DNA of 63,109 bases from UBA4660 sp034408895 (lineage in GTDB: Bacteria; Bacteroidota; Bacteroidia; Flavobacteriales_D; Sanyastnellaceae): NCBI GenBank assembly GCA_034408895.1, contig JAWXCI010000049.1, positions 1 through 63,109 on the forward strand, written 5' to 3'. Position 1 is the first letter of the stretch. Each line of letters begins with the position of its first letter. Shown piece by piece: positions 47,949-56,650 of this stretch. The position numbers and the translations under genes were made by a program. A model generated the notes under the pieces. It was not told where the DNA came from, searched no databases, and saw only the letters and a list, made by a program, of their open reading frames with translations.

Positions 47949-48500
47949 ATGAAAAGAATCCTATCTGTTATCGCTTTGGTATTAACCGCTTCATGCCTCT
48001 GGGCACAAGTGCCCCAGGTATTGTTCTATGGCTACATAGAAGAAGGCATATTCCAGTCCGATGTAGTGAAGCACAAGAAAAAGGGCAATGATGAAACTCC
48101 TAAGAAGCTGAGTGATGCCCGGGTGTTTGTTTACGTGGGCGACTCACTGCTCCGAACCATGGACGCCCGGAGCACGGGGTTTTATGCTTTGCTGCTCGAT
48201 GGCGGGGAGAAGTATCGTGTCGTGTTTGAGCGCGAAGGTTACTTCTGCAAATGTTTCGAGATGGACTGCCGCAACGTAGCCTACAACACCGAAGAAGGTG
48301 CTATGAAGTGCCTCACCGATGTATCGCTCTTCAAAAAGGTGGACAACGCTGACTTGCTTTCCTTCTGCAAAGTGCCGTACGCTAAATGCAAGTACGATAC
48401 TGAAACAATTGACATGGCCTGGGACATGGAATACACCCAACGCGCCAAAGAAAAATTTTATGAATTAGCCGAGCCATATTATCTGGCCCAAAAGAAATAA
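47949..48500 (+). CDS. Secreted protein with carboxypeptidase regulatory-like fold, function unknown
   Basis: 183 aa. Signal peptide MKRILSVIALVLTASCLWAQ. The middle (LSDARVFVYVGDSLLRTM to FYALLLDGGEKYRVVFEREGY) looks like the beta-sandwich of CarboxypepD_reg/OmpA-associated modules that Bacteroidota use in surface proteins. After it come clustered cysteines (CKCFEMDC, CLTD, FCKV, CKYD) and a charged C-terminal helix. I do not recognise the family by name. ATG 47949 is set by the signal peptide. A terminator follows. Confidence 0.75.
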   Translation: MKRILSVIALVLTASCLWAQVPQVLFYGYIEEGIFQSDVVKHKKKGNDETPKKLSDARVFVYVGDSLLRTMDARSTGFYALLLDGGEKYRVVFEREGYFCKCFEMDCRNVAYNTEEGAMKCLTDVSLFKKVDNADLLSFCKVPYAKCKYDTETIDMAWDMEYTQRAKEKFYELAEPYYLAQKK

Positions 48501-48525
48501 TTGCCGCGAAGCTGTTTGCCAAAAG

Positions 48526-48560
48526 TCCCTTCATGTTGAAAAACATGAGGGGATTTTTTT
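48526..48560 (+). terminator. Terminator after the small secreted protein
   Basis: TCCCTTCATGTT pairs with AACATGAGGGGA (one mismatch), 4-base loop, followed by TTTTTTTT. Confidence 0.85.
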
Positions 48561-48715
48561 TCAACTAATCTTCACGCTTGTCATGTTGATACTCCCCTTC
48601 ATCACCTTGCATTAAAGAATGAAATTTCTTCCTCTTTTGCTTTCAGCCCAAGGTGTAAATTCAGATTAAGCATTTCTCAATTTTCAATTGTGCGGGATGT
48701 CGGGAAAAAGAGAAA

Positions 48716-48739
48716 CCGCCACGCGTGATCGCGTGGCGG
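48716..48739 (-). terminator. Terminator of the fasciclin gene
   Basis: CCGCCACGCG-TGAT-CGCGTGGCGG, a perfect 10-bp stem 63 bases past the stop of the fasciclin gene on the minus strand. Confidence 0.75.
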
Positions 48740-48802
48740 CTCCTTTCATCTAACCCAATTCCTCTGACGCAAAGCGCCAAGGGTGTTTAGAAGTGTTCTC
48801 TT

Positions 48803-49363
48803 TTACATCTTGGGCATCACCACGCGATCAATCACATGAATAACCCCATTGCTTTGGTACACATCGTAAACGCTGATGTTGGCCAGGTTTGCAGCTTCAT
48901 CGGTGATAGTGATATTCTTCTCACCATTCATTTTGAATGTGAGCAAACCGCCCTGCACCGTTTTCAACTGTGCCTTGCCTTTTCCTTTTTTGATTTCAGC
49001 AGAGAGTGAATTGAAGTCGTGCCTGCCAGCTATTACGTGGTAAGTAAGTACAGCAGTGAGTGTTCCTTTATTCTCTGGTTTTAGCAGAGTTTCCACCGTG
49101 CCGGAAGGAAGATTTTCGAATGCATCATTTACAGGAGCAAATACAGTAAAGGGGCCTGCACTTGAAAGCGTCTCCACCAGTCCTACCGCCTTCACTGCTG
49201 CCACCAGCGTAGTATGGCTATCCGATTTCACTGCGTTTTCTATAATGTTCTTTTTTGGAAACATGGCTTCCCCGCCTACCATAACCGTGTTTTCCATCAT
49301 TTGTGCATTTGCGCTTGTAATAAACCCTACCAGGGTCATACAGATTACGATTGTTTTTTTCAT
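48803..49363 (-). CDS. Secreted fasciclin (FAS1) domain protein
   Basis: 186 aa from ATG 49363, which gives the signal peptide MKKTIVICMTLVGFITSANA; the frame to 49528 is not supported. FAS1 domain: AAVKAVGLVETLSSAGPFTVFAPVNDAFENLP (H1 box TVFAPVNDAF), LTYHVIAGRHDF, and NGVIHVIDRVVMPKM (H2 box). Single-domain bacterial FAS1 proteins are secreted and linked to cell adhesion or envelope stress. About 300 bases upstream hold nothing I can identify. Confidence 0.92.
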   Translation of the reverse strand: MKKTIVICMTLVGFITSANAQMMENTVMVGGEAMFPKKNIIENAVKSDSHTTLVAAVKAVGLVETLSSAGPFTVFAPVNDAFENLPSGTVETLLKPENKGTLTAVLTYHVIAGRHDFNSLSAEIKKGKGKAQLKTVQGGLLTFKMNGEKNITITDEAANLANISVYDVYQSNGVIHVIDRVVMPKM

Positions 49364-49661
49364 TTTGAAATTTGTTTTAGTGTTATTTATTTTGTTTGAC
49401 TGAACTTTTTGTGTGATGTTTTTTAACCTACGAAACGATAACCCTGAATGGATTTCAGGATTAAGTTTTTTAGGATAATTGGCTAAACCGTAAAAGAGAA
49501 ACTGGCAACAAGTGCCATAGGAGGGCATCAGAGCTGTTCATCCTGACCGCGCCTATTAGAATTTTTCAAGAAATAATTTTTTGAGGACGATGCCAAAAGC
49601 GCTGGCATATTCAGACTTAAGAATATGCTGGCCTAAAGAAATAGCGTAAAGGATTACGACC

Positions 49662-50996
49662 TTACATCACCCAACCCTCCAAAAACTTTGTAGTGAAATC
49701 ACCACTGCGGAATTTCTCATCGCGCATCAGTTTCTGGTGAAAGGGAATGGTGGTTTTCACACCTTCAATAATGTATTCATCCAGGGCGCGCTGCATTTTG
49801 GTGATTGCTTCTTCACGGGTTTGAGCAACGCAAATGAGTTTGGCAATCATGGAATCGTAATGCGGGGGAATAACATAACCAGCGTAAGCATGAGTGTCAA
49901 TCCTCACACCATGACCTCCCGGTGAGTGATAGTCAGTAATTCTTCCGGGCGAGGGTGCAAAATTTTTGTAAGGGTCTTCCGCATTGATGCGGCACTGGAT
50001 GGCGTGCATCTTCGGGTAATAGTTTCTTCCCGAAATGGGATCACCTGCGGCAAGTTTTATTTGCTCTTTCACCAAATCATAGTTTATCACTTCCTCGGTT
50101 ATGGTGTGTTCCACCTGTATGCGTGTATTCATCTCCATGAAGTAGAAGTCGCGGTTTTTGTCCACGAGAAACTCTACTGTTCCCACACCTTCGTATTGCA
50201 CTGCTTCGGCAGCTTTAATGGCAGCCTGCCCCATAGTCTCACGCAGTTCATCCGTCATAAAAGGGGAGGGAGTTTCCTCCACGAGTTTCTGATGCCGTCT
50301 TTGAATGGAGCAATCCCTTTCACTCAAATGGCAAGCCTTGCCGAATTGGTCGCCTGCAATTTGTATTTCGATGTGGCGGGGTTCTTCAATAAATTTCTCC
50401 ATGTACATGCCATCGTTGCCGAAAGCCGCTGCTGCTTCTCTTCTTGTTTTTTCCCACGCTTCAGCAAGTTCTTCATCGTTGCGACATACTCGCATGCCTT
50501 TGCCACCACCACCGGCAGTGGCTTTCATCATAATGGGATAAACAACTTCATGCGCCATTTTTTTAGCATGTTCAAAATCTTCGAGCAATCCATCGCTGCC
50601 AGGTATAGTGGGCACACCGGCATCCTTCATGGTTTGCTTGGCCGATGCTTTGTCACCCATCGCCTCGATCATTTCAGGCGAGGCCCCTATGAATTTTATT
50701 CCATTCTCCTTGCACACTTTGGAGAAGGTGGCATTCTCGGACAGAAATCCGTAGCCTGGATGAATGGCATCGGCATTGGTTATTTCCGCTGCGGCAATAA
50801 TGCTCGGTATTTTCAGGTACGAATCTTTTGACGGGGCAGGACCAATACAAACTGCTTCATCCGCAAAACGCACGGGTAGGCTTTCGCGGTCGTCAGTGGA
50901 ATAAACAGCCACCGACTGTATTCCCATTTCCTTGCATGTGCGAATGACGCGAAGTGCAATTTCACCGCGGTTAGCTATTAGGATTTTTTTGAACAT
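49662..50996 (-). CDS. accC: Acetyl-CoA carboxylase, biotin carboxylase subunit
   Basis: 444 aa ATP-grasp enzyme that carboxylates biotin on AccB. FKKILIANRGEIALRVIRT at the N-terminus, HPGYGFLSENATF, glycine-rich ATP loop TAGGGGKGMRVC, ERDCSIQRRHQKLVEE, and MEMNTRIQVEHTITE with active-site residues. Complete in length. Third gene of fabH-accB-accC on the minus strand; a 128-base gap with repeats separates it from accB. Confidence 0.97.
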   Translation of the reverse strand: MFKKILIANRGEIALRVIRTCKEMGIQSVAVYSTDDRESLPVRFADEAVCIGPAPSKDSYLKIPSIIAAAEITNADAIHPGYGFLSENATFSKVCKENGIKFIGASPEMIEAMGDKASAKQTMKDAGVPTIPGSDGLLEDFEHAKKMAHEVVYPIMMKATAGGGGKGMRVCRNDEELAEAWEKTRREAAAAFGNDGMYMEKFIEEPRHIEIQIAGDQFGKACHLSERDCSIQRRHQKLVEETPSPFMTDELRETMGQAAIKAAEAVQYEGVGTVEFLVDKNRDFYFMEMNTRIQVEHTITEEVINYDLVKEQIKLAAGDPISGRNYYPKMHAIQCRINAEDPYKNFAPSPGRITDYHSPGGHGVRIDTHAYAGYVIPPHYDSMIAKLICVAQTREEAITKMQRALDEYIIEGVKTTIPFHQKLMRDEKFRSGDFTTKFLEGWVM

Positions 50997-51000
50997 GAGC

Positions 51001-51118
51001 TTCTTAAATTGGTGAGTTAAAGTCTCGATAGCTATCGGGATGGTGAGTTAGAGAACTGGTGTGTTTAAGAATTGGTTTGTTGGCAGGAGTGTTAATTCAC
51101 CAATTCTCCAAATCACCA
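51001..51118. repeat. Foldback word-repeat region between accB and accC
   Basis: Outer arms ATTGGTGAGTTAA (51008-51020) and TTAATTCACCAAT (51091-51103) are inverted with one mismatch. Inside lies the palindrome TCTCGATAGCTATCGGGA at 51023-51040 and words such as GGTGAGT and TAGAGAA near period 7. Related to 6497-6620. Lies inside an operon, so it would be transcribed. Confidence 0.65.
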
Positions 51119-51124
51119 ATAATT

Positions 51125-51616
51125 TTAAACAGGTTCGATTAAGAAAAGTGGTTGATCGAACTCCACCGGGGTGCTGTCGGTCGCCAGCACTTTTACGATC
51201 CTGCCCCCTACTTCCGATTCAATTTCATTGAAGAGTTTCATGGCCTCGATTACGCACACCACATCACCCGCTTTTATTTCCTTGCCCACTTCGGCAAAAG
51301 CCGGCTTATCAGGAGTTGAAGAGCGATAGAATGTCCCAATCATGGGCGACTTTATTTCAATGGTGGTCTCTTTGGATTCTACCACTTCACCTTTTGGACT
51401 TATCGCAACAGGTGCAGAAGGAGGAGCCGTTGCCGGCATTACCATGTGTTGAATGGGCGCGGCAGTTGGCATCTGCACAACCTCATGCACTTTGCCTTTG
51501 CGCTCCGGCTCATGCGTTTTTATAATGATTTTGAAATCCTTTTGCTCTATTTCCACTTCGCTTACACCGCTCTTGGAAACGAACTTGATGAGGTCTTGAA
51601 TCTGGGTGATGTTCAT
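51125..51616 (-). CDS. accB: Acetyl-CoA carboxylase biotin carboxyl carrier protein
   Basis: 163 aa from ATG 51616 (MNITQIQDLIKFVSKSGVSEV); the frame to 51676 is less likely, since a promoter box lies at 51674-51681. N-terminal helix, Pro/Ala-rich linker (VMPATAPPSAPVAIS), and the biotinyl domain with IEAMKLFNEIES, whose Lys carries biotin. Works with AccC (next gene) and the carboxyltransferase (absent here). Confidence 0.96.
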   Translation of the reverse strand: MNITQIQDLIKFVSKSGVSEVEIEQKDFKIIIKTHEPERKGKVHEVVQMPTAAPIQHMVMPATAPPSAPVAISPKGEVVESKETTIEIKSPMIGTFYRSSTPDKPAFAEVGKEIKAGDVVCVIEAMKLFNEIESEVGGRIVKVLATDSTPVEFDQPLFLIEPV

Positions 51617-51673
51617 TGTTTGAAAGTTGGATAATTCCGGCAGTGCGGCTGATTTATTTTCTTGAATGTTGGT

Positions 51674-51681
51674 CAAATATA
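51674..51681 (-). promoter_or_regulatory. Bacteroidota -7 box (TATATTTG) of accB
   Basis: On the minus strand TATATTTG, a full match to TAnnTTTG, about 58 bases before ATG 51616. It allows accB-accC to be transcribed independently of fabH. Confidence 0.45.
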
Positions 51682-51705
51682 GACGGATTGATATGGGAGA
51701 TCGGG

Positions 51706-52701
51706 TTATGAATCATAAGCCCATTTCAGGTAAATAGCACCCCAGGTGAAACCACCGCCAAATGCAGCAAGTATCAGATTATCTCCCCGCTTCAATTGCT
51801 TCTCCCAGTCGTGCAGGCAAAGCGGAATGGTGCCCGATGTGGTATTGCCGTAACGCTGGATGTTTATCATCACTTTTTCATTGCTGATTCCCATCCGTTT
51901 TGCGGTGGCGTCAATAATGCGCATATTGGCCTGGTGAGGCACGAGGTATGCGATGTCCTCTGCTTTCAGGTTGTTCTTTTCCATTATTTCGGCAGACACA
52001 TTTGCCATACTTACCACGGCTGACTTGAACACAGCCGGGCCTTCCTGAAAAATGTAGTGTAATTTATTGTCAACAGTGTCATGTGATGCAGGAAGAACTG
52101 AACCACCCGCCTTCTGGTGAAGATATTTTTTACCATCCCCATTGGTGTAAAGAATGGAATCCATCACACCAAAATCATCCGTAGTCGGTTCCAGGAGAAC
52201 TGCACCCGCACCATCGCCAAAAAGAATACAGTTTGAGCGATCCGTGTAGTCTACAATGGCCGACATTTTATCGGCACCCACCACTATCACTTTTTTGTAT
52301 TTGCCGGTTTCCACAAATTGAGAACCCGTAACCAGGGCGAACAGAAATCCGGAACATGCTGCATTGATATCGAAGCTCCATGCGTTCTTTATTCCGGCTT
52401 TGTCTGAAATGATGTTGGCTGTCGCGGGAAAGAGGTGATCGCCAGTAACTGTGGCACAGATCACCAGATCAACCTCCTCAGGCCCTATGCTTCTTTTTGC
52501 AAGAAGACCTTTCACGGCTTCGACACCCATATCGCTGGTGCCCAAACCTTCGCCTTTGAGAATATGTCGTTCGGAAATGCCAGTACGGGTGCGAATCCAC
52601 TCGTCCGTGGTGTCCACCATTTTTTCCAGGTCCGCGTTGGTGAGCACATGGGGGGGCACATAACCATGCACCGCGGTAATAGCTGCTTTTACAGCATTCA
52701 T
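51706..52701 (-). CDS. fabH: 3-oxoacyl-ACP synthase III
   Basis: 331 aa. Starts fatty acid synthesis by condensing an acyl-CoA with malonyl-ACP. Catalytic Cys in NAACSGFLFAL, His in VPHQANMRIID, Asn in YGNTTSGTIP; the thiolase fold glycine loop ILAAFGGGFTWGA closes it. First gene of fabH-accB-accC. The usual upstream partners rpmF and plsX are absent; a TSUP gene is divergent 143 bases away. Confidence 0.97.
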   Translation of the reverse strand: MNAVKAAITAVHGYVPPHVLTNADLEKMVDTTDEWIRTRTGISERHILKGEGLGTSDMGVEAVKGLLAKRSIGPEEVDLVICATVTGDHLFPATANIISDKAGIKNAWSFDINAACSGFLFALVTGSQFVETGKYKKVIVVGADKMSAIVDYTDRSNCILFGDGAGAVLLEPTTDDFGVMDSILYTNGDGKKYLHQKAGGSVLPASHDTVDNKLHYIFQEGPAVFKSAVVSMANVSAEIMEKNNLKAEDIAYLVPHQANMRIIDATAKRMGISNEKVMINIQRYGNTTSGTIPLCLHDWEKQLKRGDNLILAAFGGGFTWGAIYLKWAYDS

Positions 52702-52844
52702 TCAATGTTTCCTTTAGGTTTCTTCTTTGAACAATGGGCGGCTAATGTAGAAAAGTTGGGATTCCGTCTTTTCCCCCGACAATCAAACCGGACATCATCA
52801 CAACTTTTACATTGGCACCTTTCAAACACAATAAAAAAAACCTG

Positions 52845-53249
52845 ATGAAACAAATGGCTGAACTTGATATTGGAATTGTGCTAACTCTTATTGGAATAGG
52901 AGTGCTTGCCGGTGTGCTTAGTGGTTTTGTGGGTGTGGGAGGCGGGTTGATAATTGTCCCCGCGCTTATCTACTTCATGGGTTTCAACCAGTTTATGGCG
53001 CAGGGCACCAGTCTGGCCGTGCTTCTTCTTCCGGTAGGAATTCTTGCAGTGATGAACTATCACAAAACCGACAACGTAAATGTGAATTATGCTTTAATAA
53101 TAGGAGCCGCTTTCGTGTTGGGTGGTTTCATAGGATCGAAACTCGCGCTCAACCTACCTGAGAACACTGTGAAATTTGTGTTTGGATTGATAATGCTCTA
53201 TGCGGCTGTAAGAATTTTGTGGAGTTCAGGAGCTAAGGTGTTCAATTGA
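52845..53249 (+). CDS. Half-size TSUP (TauE/SafE) family membrane protein
   Basis: 134 aa from ATG 52845 (ATG 52854 is possible; TTG 52812 is not needed). Four membrane segments. The TauE/SafE motif GVLSGFVGVGGGLIIVPALIYFMG fills the first half, with NQFMAQGTSLAVLLLPVGI following. Typical TSUP carriers are about 250 aa with two such halves. This one has one copy, so it would need to work as a dimer. May export sulfite or another organosulfur anion; the substrate is not predictable. 4-10 bases separate it from the M20 gene. Confidence 0.85.
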   Translation: MKQMAELDIGIVLTLIGIGVLAGVLSGFVGVGGGLIIVPALIYFMGFNQFMAQGTSLAVLLLPVGILAVMNYHKTDNVNVNYALIIGAAFVLGGFIGSKLALNLPENTVKFVFGLIMLYAAVRILWSSGAKVFN

Positions 53250-53270
53250 AAATTGAAAATGGAGAATGTA

Positions 53271-54464
53271 ATGATTGAAAAGATAAAATCACTATCGAAA
53301 CAATACCTGGCTGAAGTCATTGAAATGCGAAGGCATATTCATGCCAATCCTGAACTCTCGTTTAAGGAATTCAACACCTCGTCATTCGTGCAGGAGAAAT
53401 TGAAGTCATGGGAAATTTCTTTTAAGTCCGGATTAGCAGGAACAGGAATCTCTGCTTTGATTGAAGGCAAACTGAATGCTAAGTCGAAAGAAAAAATTGT
53501 CGCCCTTCGCGCTGACATGGACGCGCTCCCCATCGTTGAAGAAAACGAAGTAGAATACAAGAGCAGGAACAACGGTGTGATGCATGCCTGTGGTCACGAT
53601 GTTCATACTTCATCACTCTTGGGTGCAGCCAAAATTCTCCATGAGTTGAAGAATGAGTTTGCGGGAACGGTGCAGTTGATTTTCCAACCGGGTGAGGAAG
53701 TGCTTCCCGGTGGTGCATCACTCATGATAAAAGAAGGTGTATTTGCCGAAAGCAAACCCGCAGCAATTTTCGGTCAACATGTTTTCCCCGAATTACCAGC
53801 CGGAAAAGTGGGACTGAAGCCCGGCATGTACATGGCCTCCACCGATGAAATCTATGTGACAGTGAAAGGCCGCGGTGGACATGGTGCAAAACCCGACCGC
53901 AACATTGACCCTGTTCTCATTTCAGCGCACCTTATTGTTGCACTACAGCAAGTAGTAAGTCGTTGGGCTGATCCATCTACACCGTCAGTTCTGTCGTTCG
54001 GAAAAGTGGTGGCCCTCGGTGCCACGAATATCATTCCCAACGAAGTCAAACTAGAAGGAACCTTTCGCACGTTTGATGAGAAGTGGCGAAAGGATGCGCA
54101 CAAACGCATGACAGAACTTGCACAGCAACTCGTGCGCTCGATGGGTGGCGAAGTGGATTTCAAAATTGATGTCGGCTATCCGGTGCTTCGCAATCACGAA
54201 GAACTAACTGCCAGAGCGAAGCAACGCGCCATTGAATTTCTTGGTGAGGAAAATGTGGTTGACCTTGGCTTACGCATGACAGCGGAAGACTTTGCTTATT
54301 ACTCCCAACTGATGCCCGCATGTTTCTATCGCCTGGGCACTGCGGAGGCAGGTGGTGGAAAATCCTTCGCTGTACACAATTCAAGATTTGATATTGATGA
54401 ACAGGCACTGGAAATCGGAATGGGATTGATGGCGTGGGAGGCAATCAGCGAACTGAAAACCTGA
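53271..54464 (+). CDS. M20-family amidohydrolase (N-acyl amino acid hydrolase type)
   Basis: 397 aa from ATG 53271 (MIEKIKSLSKQYLAEVIEMRRHIHANPELSF); ATG 53259 or TTG 53253 would add a few residues. Metal ligands: ADMDALPIVEEN, HACGHDVHTSSLLGAAKIL, QPGEEVLPGGA, and near the end RMTAEDFAYYSQLMP with the final ligand region. The dimerisation lid GRGGHGAKPDRNIDPV is complete. Removes acyl groups from amino acids or peptides (hippuricase/aminoacylase-like). Convergent with nuoE, 55 bases apart. Confidence 0.93.
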   Translation: MIEKIKSLSKQYLAEVIEMRRHIHANPELSFKEFNTSSFVQEKLKSWEISFKSGLAGTGISALIEGKLNAKSKEKIVALRADMDALPIVEENEVEYKSRNNGVMHACGHDVHTSSLLGAAKILHELKNEFAGTVQLIFQPGEEVLPGGASLMIKEGVFAESKPAAIFGQHVFPELPAGKVGLKPGMYMASTDEIYVTVKGRGGHGAKPDRNIDPVLISAHLIVALQQVVSRWADPSTPSVLSFGKVVALGATNIIPNEVKLEGTFRTFDEKWRKDAHKRMTELAQQLVRSMGGEVDFKIDVGYPVLRNHEELTARAKQRAIEFLGEENVVDLGLRMTAEDFAYYSQLMPACFYRLGTAEAGGGKSFAVHNSRFDIDEQALEIGMGLMAWEAISELKT

Positions 54465-54519
54465 CGTTAACCCAACTGAAAAAACTCTGATAGATGATTT
54501 GCGGGTGACTTGGAATTCT

Positions 54520-55062
54520 TCAAATCGAAATCATATCATCTTGGGTGTAAACCCTACGCTTTCCTTCCTGTTTCAATTTATCAAGAAGCGTGTCCACTTT
54601 TTCCAGCGTGAGGTTCTCATAGAAATCTCCTCCACATTGAAGCATGGGTGCTGTGCCGCACGAACCAAGACATTCCACCGTTTTCAGTGTGAACATTCCA
54701 TCGGTTGTCGTTCCACCCACTTTGATGTGCAGTTTCTTTTCAATGTGCCGGACAACATCCTCAGCGCCCATGAGCCAGCATGATGAAGTGCGGCAAACTT
54801 CAATCACGCATTTGCCCACTGGTTTCATGTTTAACATGGAATAGAACGAAGCCACTTCATAAACCTCAATGGGTTGAATGTTCAGTAGTGAAGCCACGTA
54901 ATCCATCGCAGGCACACTGAGCCAGCCATCAAATTCTGCCTGTGCAAGATGGAGCATGGGAATCAGCGCGCTCTTGTGTTTCCCTTTCGGGTAGCGTTTG
55001 ATGATTTGGTGCGCAAGGGCGAGGGTATGATCTGGGAATTTGTATTCTTTGTTGTCTGTCAT
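54520..55062 (-). CDS. nuoE: NADH-quinone oxidoreductase subunit E
   Basis: 180 aa from ATG 55062 (MTDNKEYKFPDHTLALA). The reading frame opens at 55107 but those codons (KGQWPIANSR) are a heptamer repeat, not protein. [2Fe-2S] ligands: CRTSSCW and CLGSC, with SFYSMLNMKPVGK as in the 24-kDa subunit. Hydrophilic arm of complex I, partner of NuoF. Directly after nuoD; nuoF is not downstream, where an M20 gene converges instead. Confidence 0.95.
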   Translation of the reverse strand: MTDNKEYKFPDHTLALAHQIIKRYPKGKHKSALIPMLHLAQAEFDGWLSVPAMDYVASLLNIQPIEVYEVASFYSMLNMKPVGKCVIEVCRTSSCWLMGAEDVVRHIEKKLHIKVGGTTTDGMFTLKTVECLGSCGTAPMLQCGGDFYENLTLEKVDTLLDKLKQEGKRRVYTQDDMISI

Positions 55063-55071
55063 ATTTCGGCT

Positions 55072-55152
55072 GTTAGCGATTGGCCATTGGCCTTTAGCAA
55101 ATTTCAAATTTTATCTCATCAAGGCTAGAGGCCAACGGCCAAAAGCCAAGGG
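55072..55152. repeat. Inverted heptamer array between nuoD and nuoE
   Basis: Left arm ATTGGCC, ATTGGCC, TTTAGCA, AATTTCA, AATTTTA; right arm GGCTAGA, GGCCAAC, GGCCAAA, AGCCAAG, GGCTTCC. Both have period 7, and the arms are inverted relative to each other around about 55115. It sits in the nuoD-nuoE transcript. Confidence 0.75.
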
Positions 55153-55161
55153 CTTCCATAA

Positions 55162-56382
55162 TCACGCATCCAACTCACCCGCAATTACATTCATGCTGCT
55201 CATGGTCAAAATTGCATCACTCAGCATTCCGCCTTTTATCATTTCGGTGTATGCCTGGTAATAAATGAAACATGGCCTGCGCATGTGCAGACGATAAGGT
55301 GTGCGTCCACCATCGCTTATCAGATAGTATCCAAGTTCTCCATTGCCGCCTTCCACAGCGTGATACACTTCGCCTTTGGGCACATCCATTTCGCCCATCA
55401 CAATCTTGAAGTGATAAATGAGTGCTTCCATTTTACTGTACACATCCTCTTTGGGCGGGAGATAAAACTCAGGTACATCAGCGTGAAAATTTCCATCAGG
55501 CATGTTCTTGATGGCCTGTTCAATGATGCGCATGCTCTGCCACATTTCTTCCATGCGTACCATGTAGCGATCATAAGTATCGCCATTGGTACCAACTGGA
55601 ATATCGAATTCAAAATCCTGGTAGGATGAATACGGATTCATCACGCGCACATCATAGTCAACTCCCGCAGCACGCAGATTTGGCCCGGTGAAGCTGTAAG
55701 CCAATGCACGTTCAGCACTAATGGGTCCAGTCTTCATGGTGCGGTCAATAAAAATTCTGTTGCGCGTAACCAGTTTGTCGAATTCAGCAAGCGCTTTCGG
55801 AAATTCTTTCATAAAAGCATGAAGACGTTCCCATGCTTTGTCGTTGAAATCGCGTTCCATTCCACCTATGCGGCCAATGTTGGTGGTCAATCGTGCACCA
55901 CAGATTTCTTCAAATATCTCGTAGATTTTTTCGCGCCATTGGAAGAGGTAAAGGAATCCGGTCATTGCACCGGTGTCCACTGCTATTACTGTATCGCACA
56001 CAATGTGGTCGGAAATTCTTGAAAGCTCCATGATAATCACACGCAGGTACTGCGCCCGCTTTGGAATCTCGCAGCCAATGAGTTTTTCCACTGTCATGTG
56101 CCAGCCCATATTGTTGATGGGTGAAGAACAGTAGTTCAACCTATCCGTGATGGGAGTGATTTGATTGTACGGCCTGTGCTCAGCAAGTTTTTCAAATGCA
56201 CGGTGGATGTAACCAATGGTGGGTTTGGCATCCACTATTCTTTCGCCATCCATGGTGAGCACGTTCTGGAAAATGCCATGCGTGGCCGGATGGGTGGGGC
56301 CTAGATTGAGGATGGAATAATCCTTTTGCTCCACCACATCAGTTGCAGTTGCTAAAAGTTGTCCGATGTTTCCTGTATTCAT
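55162..56382 (-). CDS. nuoD: NADH-quinone oxidoreductase subunit D
   Basis: 406 aa, the 49-kDa complex I subunit that helps form the quinone site. NLGPTHPATHGIFQNVLTMDGERI, YIHRAFEKLAEHRPYNQITPITDRLNYCSS, GRIGGMERDF, RAAGVDYDVR, GEVYHAVEGGNGELGYYLISDGGRTPYRLHMRRPCF and GELDA at the end (GExDR-like). Complete. Only nuoE follows; nuoA-C do not precede it. Instead its 5' end and leader are repeated 640 bases upstream. Confidence 0.96.
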   Translation of the reverse strand: MNTGNIGQLLATATDVVEQKDYSILNLGPTHPATHGIFQNVLTMDGERIVDAKPTIGYIHRAFEKLAEHRPYNQITPITDRLNYCSSPINNMGWHMTVEKLIGCEIPKRAQYLRVIIMELSRISDHIVCDTVIAVDTGAMTGFLYLFQWREKIYEIFEEICGARLTTNIGRIGGMERDFNDKAWERLHAFMKEFPKALAEFDKLVTRNRIFIDRTMKTGPISAERALAYSFTGPNLRAAGVDYDVRVMNPYSSYQDFEFDIPVGTNGDTYDRYMVRMEEMWQSMRIIEQAIKNMPDGNFHADVPEFYLPPKEDVYSKMEALIYHFKIVMGEMDVPKGEVYHAVEGGNGELGYYLISDGGRTPYRLHMRRPCFIYYQAYTEMIKGGMLSDAILTMSSMNVIAGELDA

Positions 56383-56463
56383 TTTTTTTGGGCAATGGGC
56401 GTTGGTTACAAGAAGCCAATTGTTGGGTGCGAATTTATTTCGGGAATTGCTTTAGCATAAGAG
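56286..56463. repeat. Direct repeat, copy B (5' end and leader of intact nuoD)
   Basis: Covers codons 1-32 of nuoD and about 80 bases of leader, including a small period-7 tract (GGGCAAT, GGGCGTT). Matches 56926-57105 at roughly nine bases in ten by eye; most differences are in the tract. Confidence 0.9.
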
Positions 56464-56650
56464 CCTGTGTAAAATTTTGTTGAAAGAAATGTTGATGGGT
56501 GCCGTTTTCCAGGCTCGCTTGTGGCGAGCCACCGTCTTCAACAAGAGAAGGAAAGCGGCAAAGAGTTTTTGAGAAGGGACATTGAGCAAAAACTTCTACA
56601 TTGTAAACTAATGCAACAAGTATTATTAAAAAAACTGAGAGTACTCTCAT
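56435..56650 (-). CDS. Small secreted ORF truncated at the repeat junction
   Basis: 71 codons with a good signal peptide (MRVLSVFLIILVALVYNVEVFAQ) followed by CPFSKTLCRF and an unstructured tail. The last ten codons (LMLKQFPK) come from the repeated nuoD leader, so the gene probably lost its real 3' end. Its ATG overlaps the stop of the ORF before it (ATGA). Not recognised as a family. Confidence 0.4.
   Translation of the reverse strand: MRVLSVFLIILVALVYNVEVFAQCPFSKTLCRFPSLVEDGGSPQASLENGTHQHFFQQNFTQALMLKQFPK

Noticed and set aside
49926..50831. 301-codon plus-strand frame over accC
   Set aside because: Antisense to the biotin carboxylase; no domain, no start signal, composition of a shadow frame.
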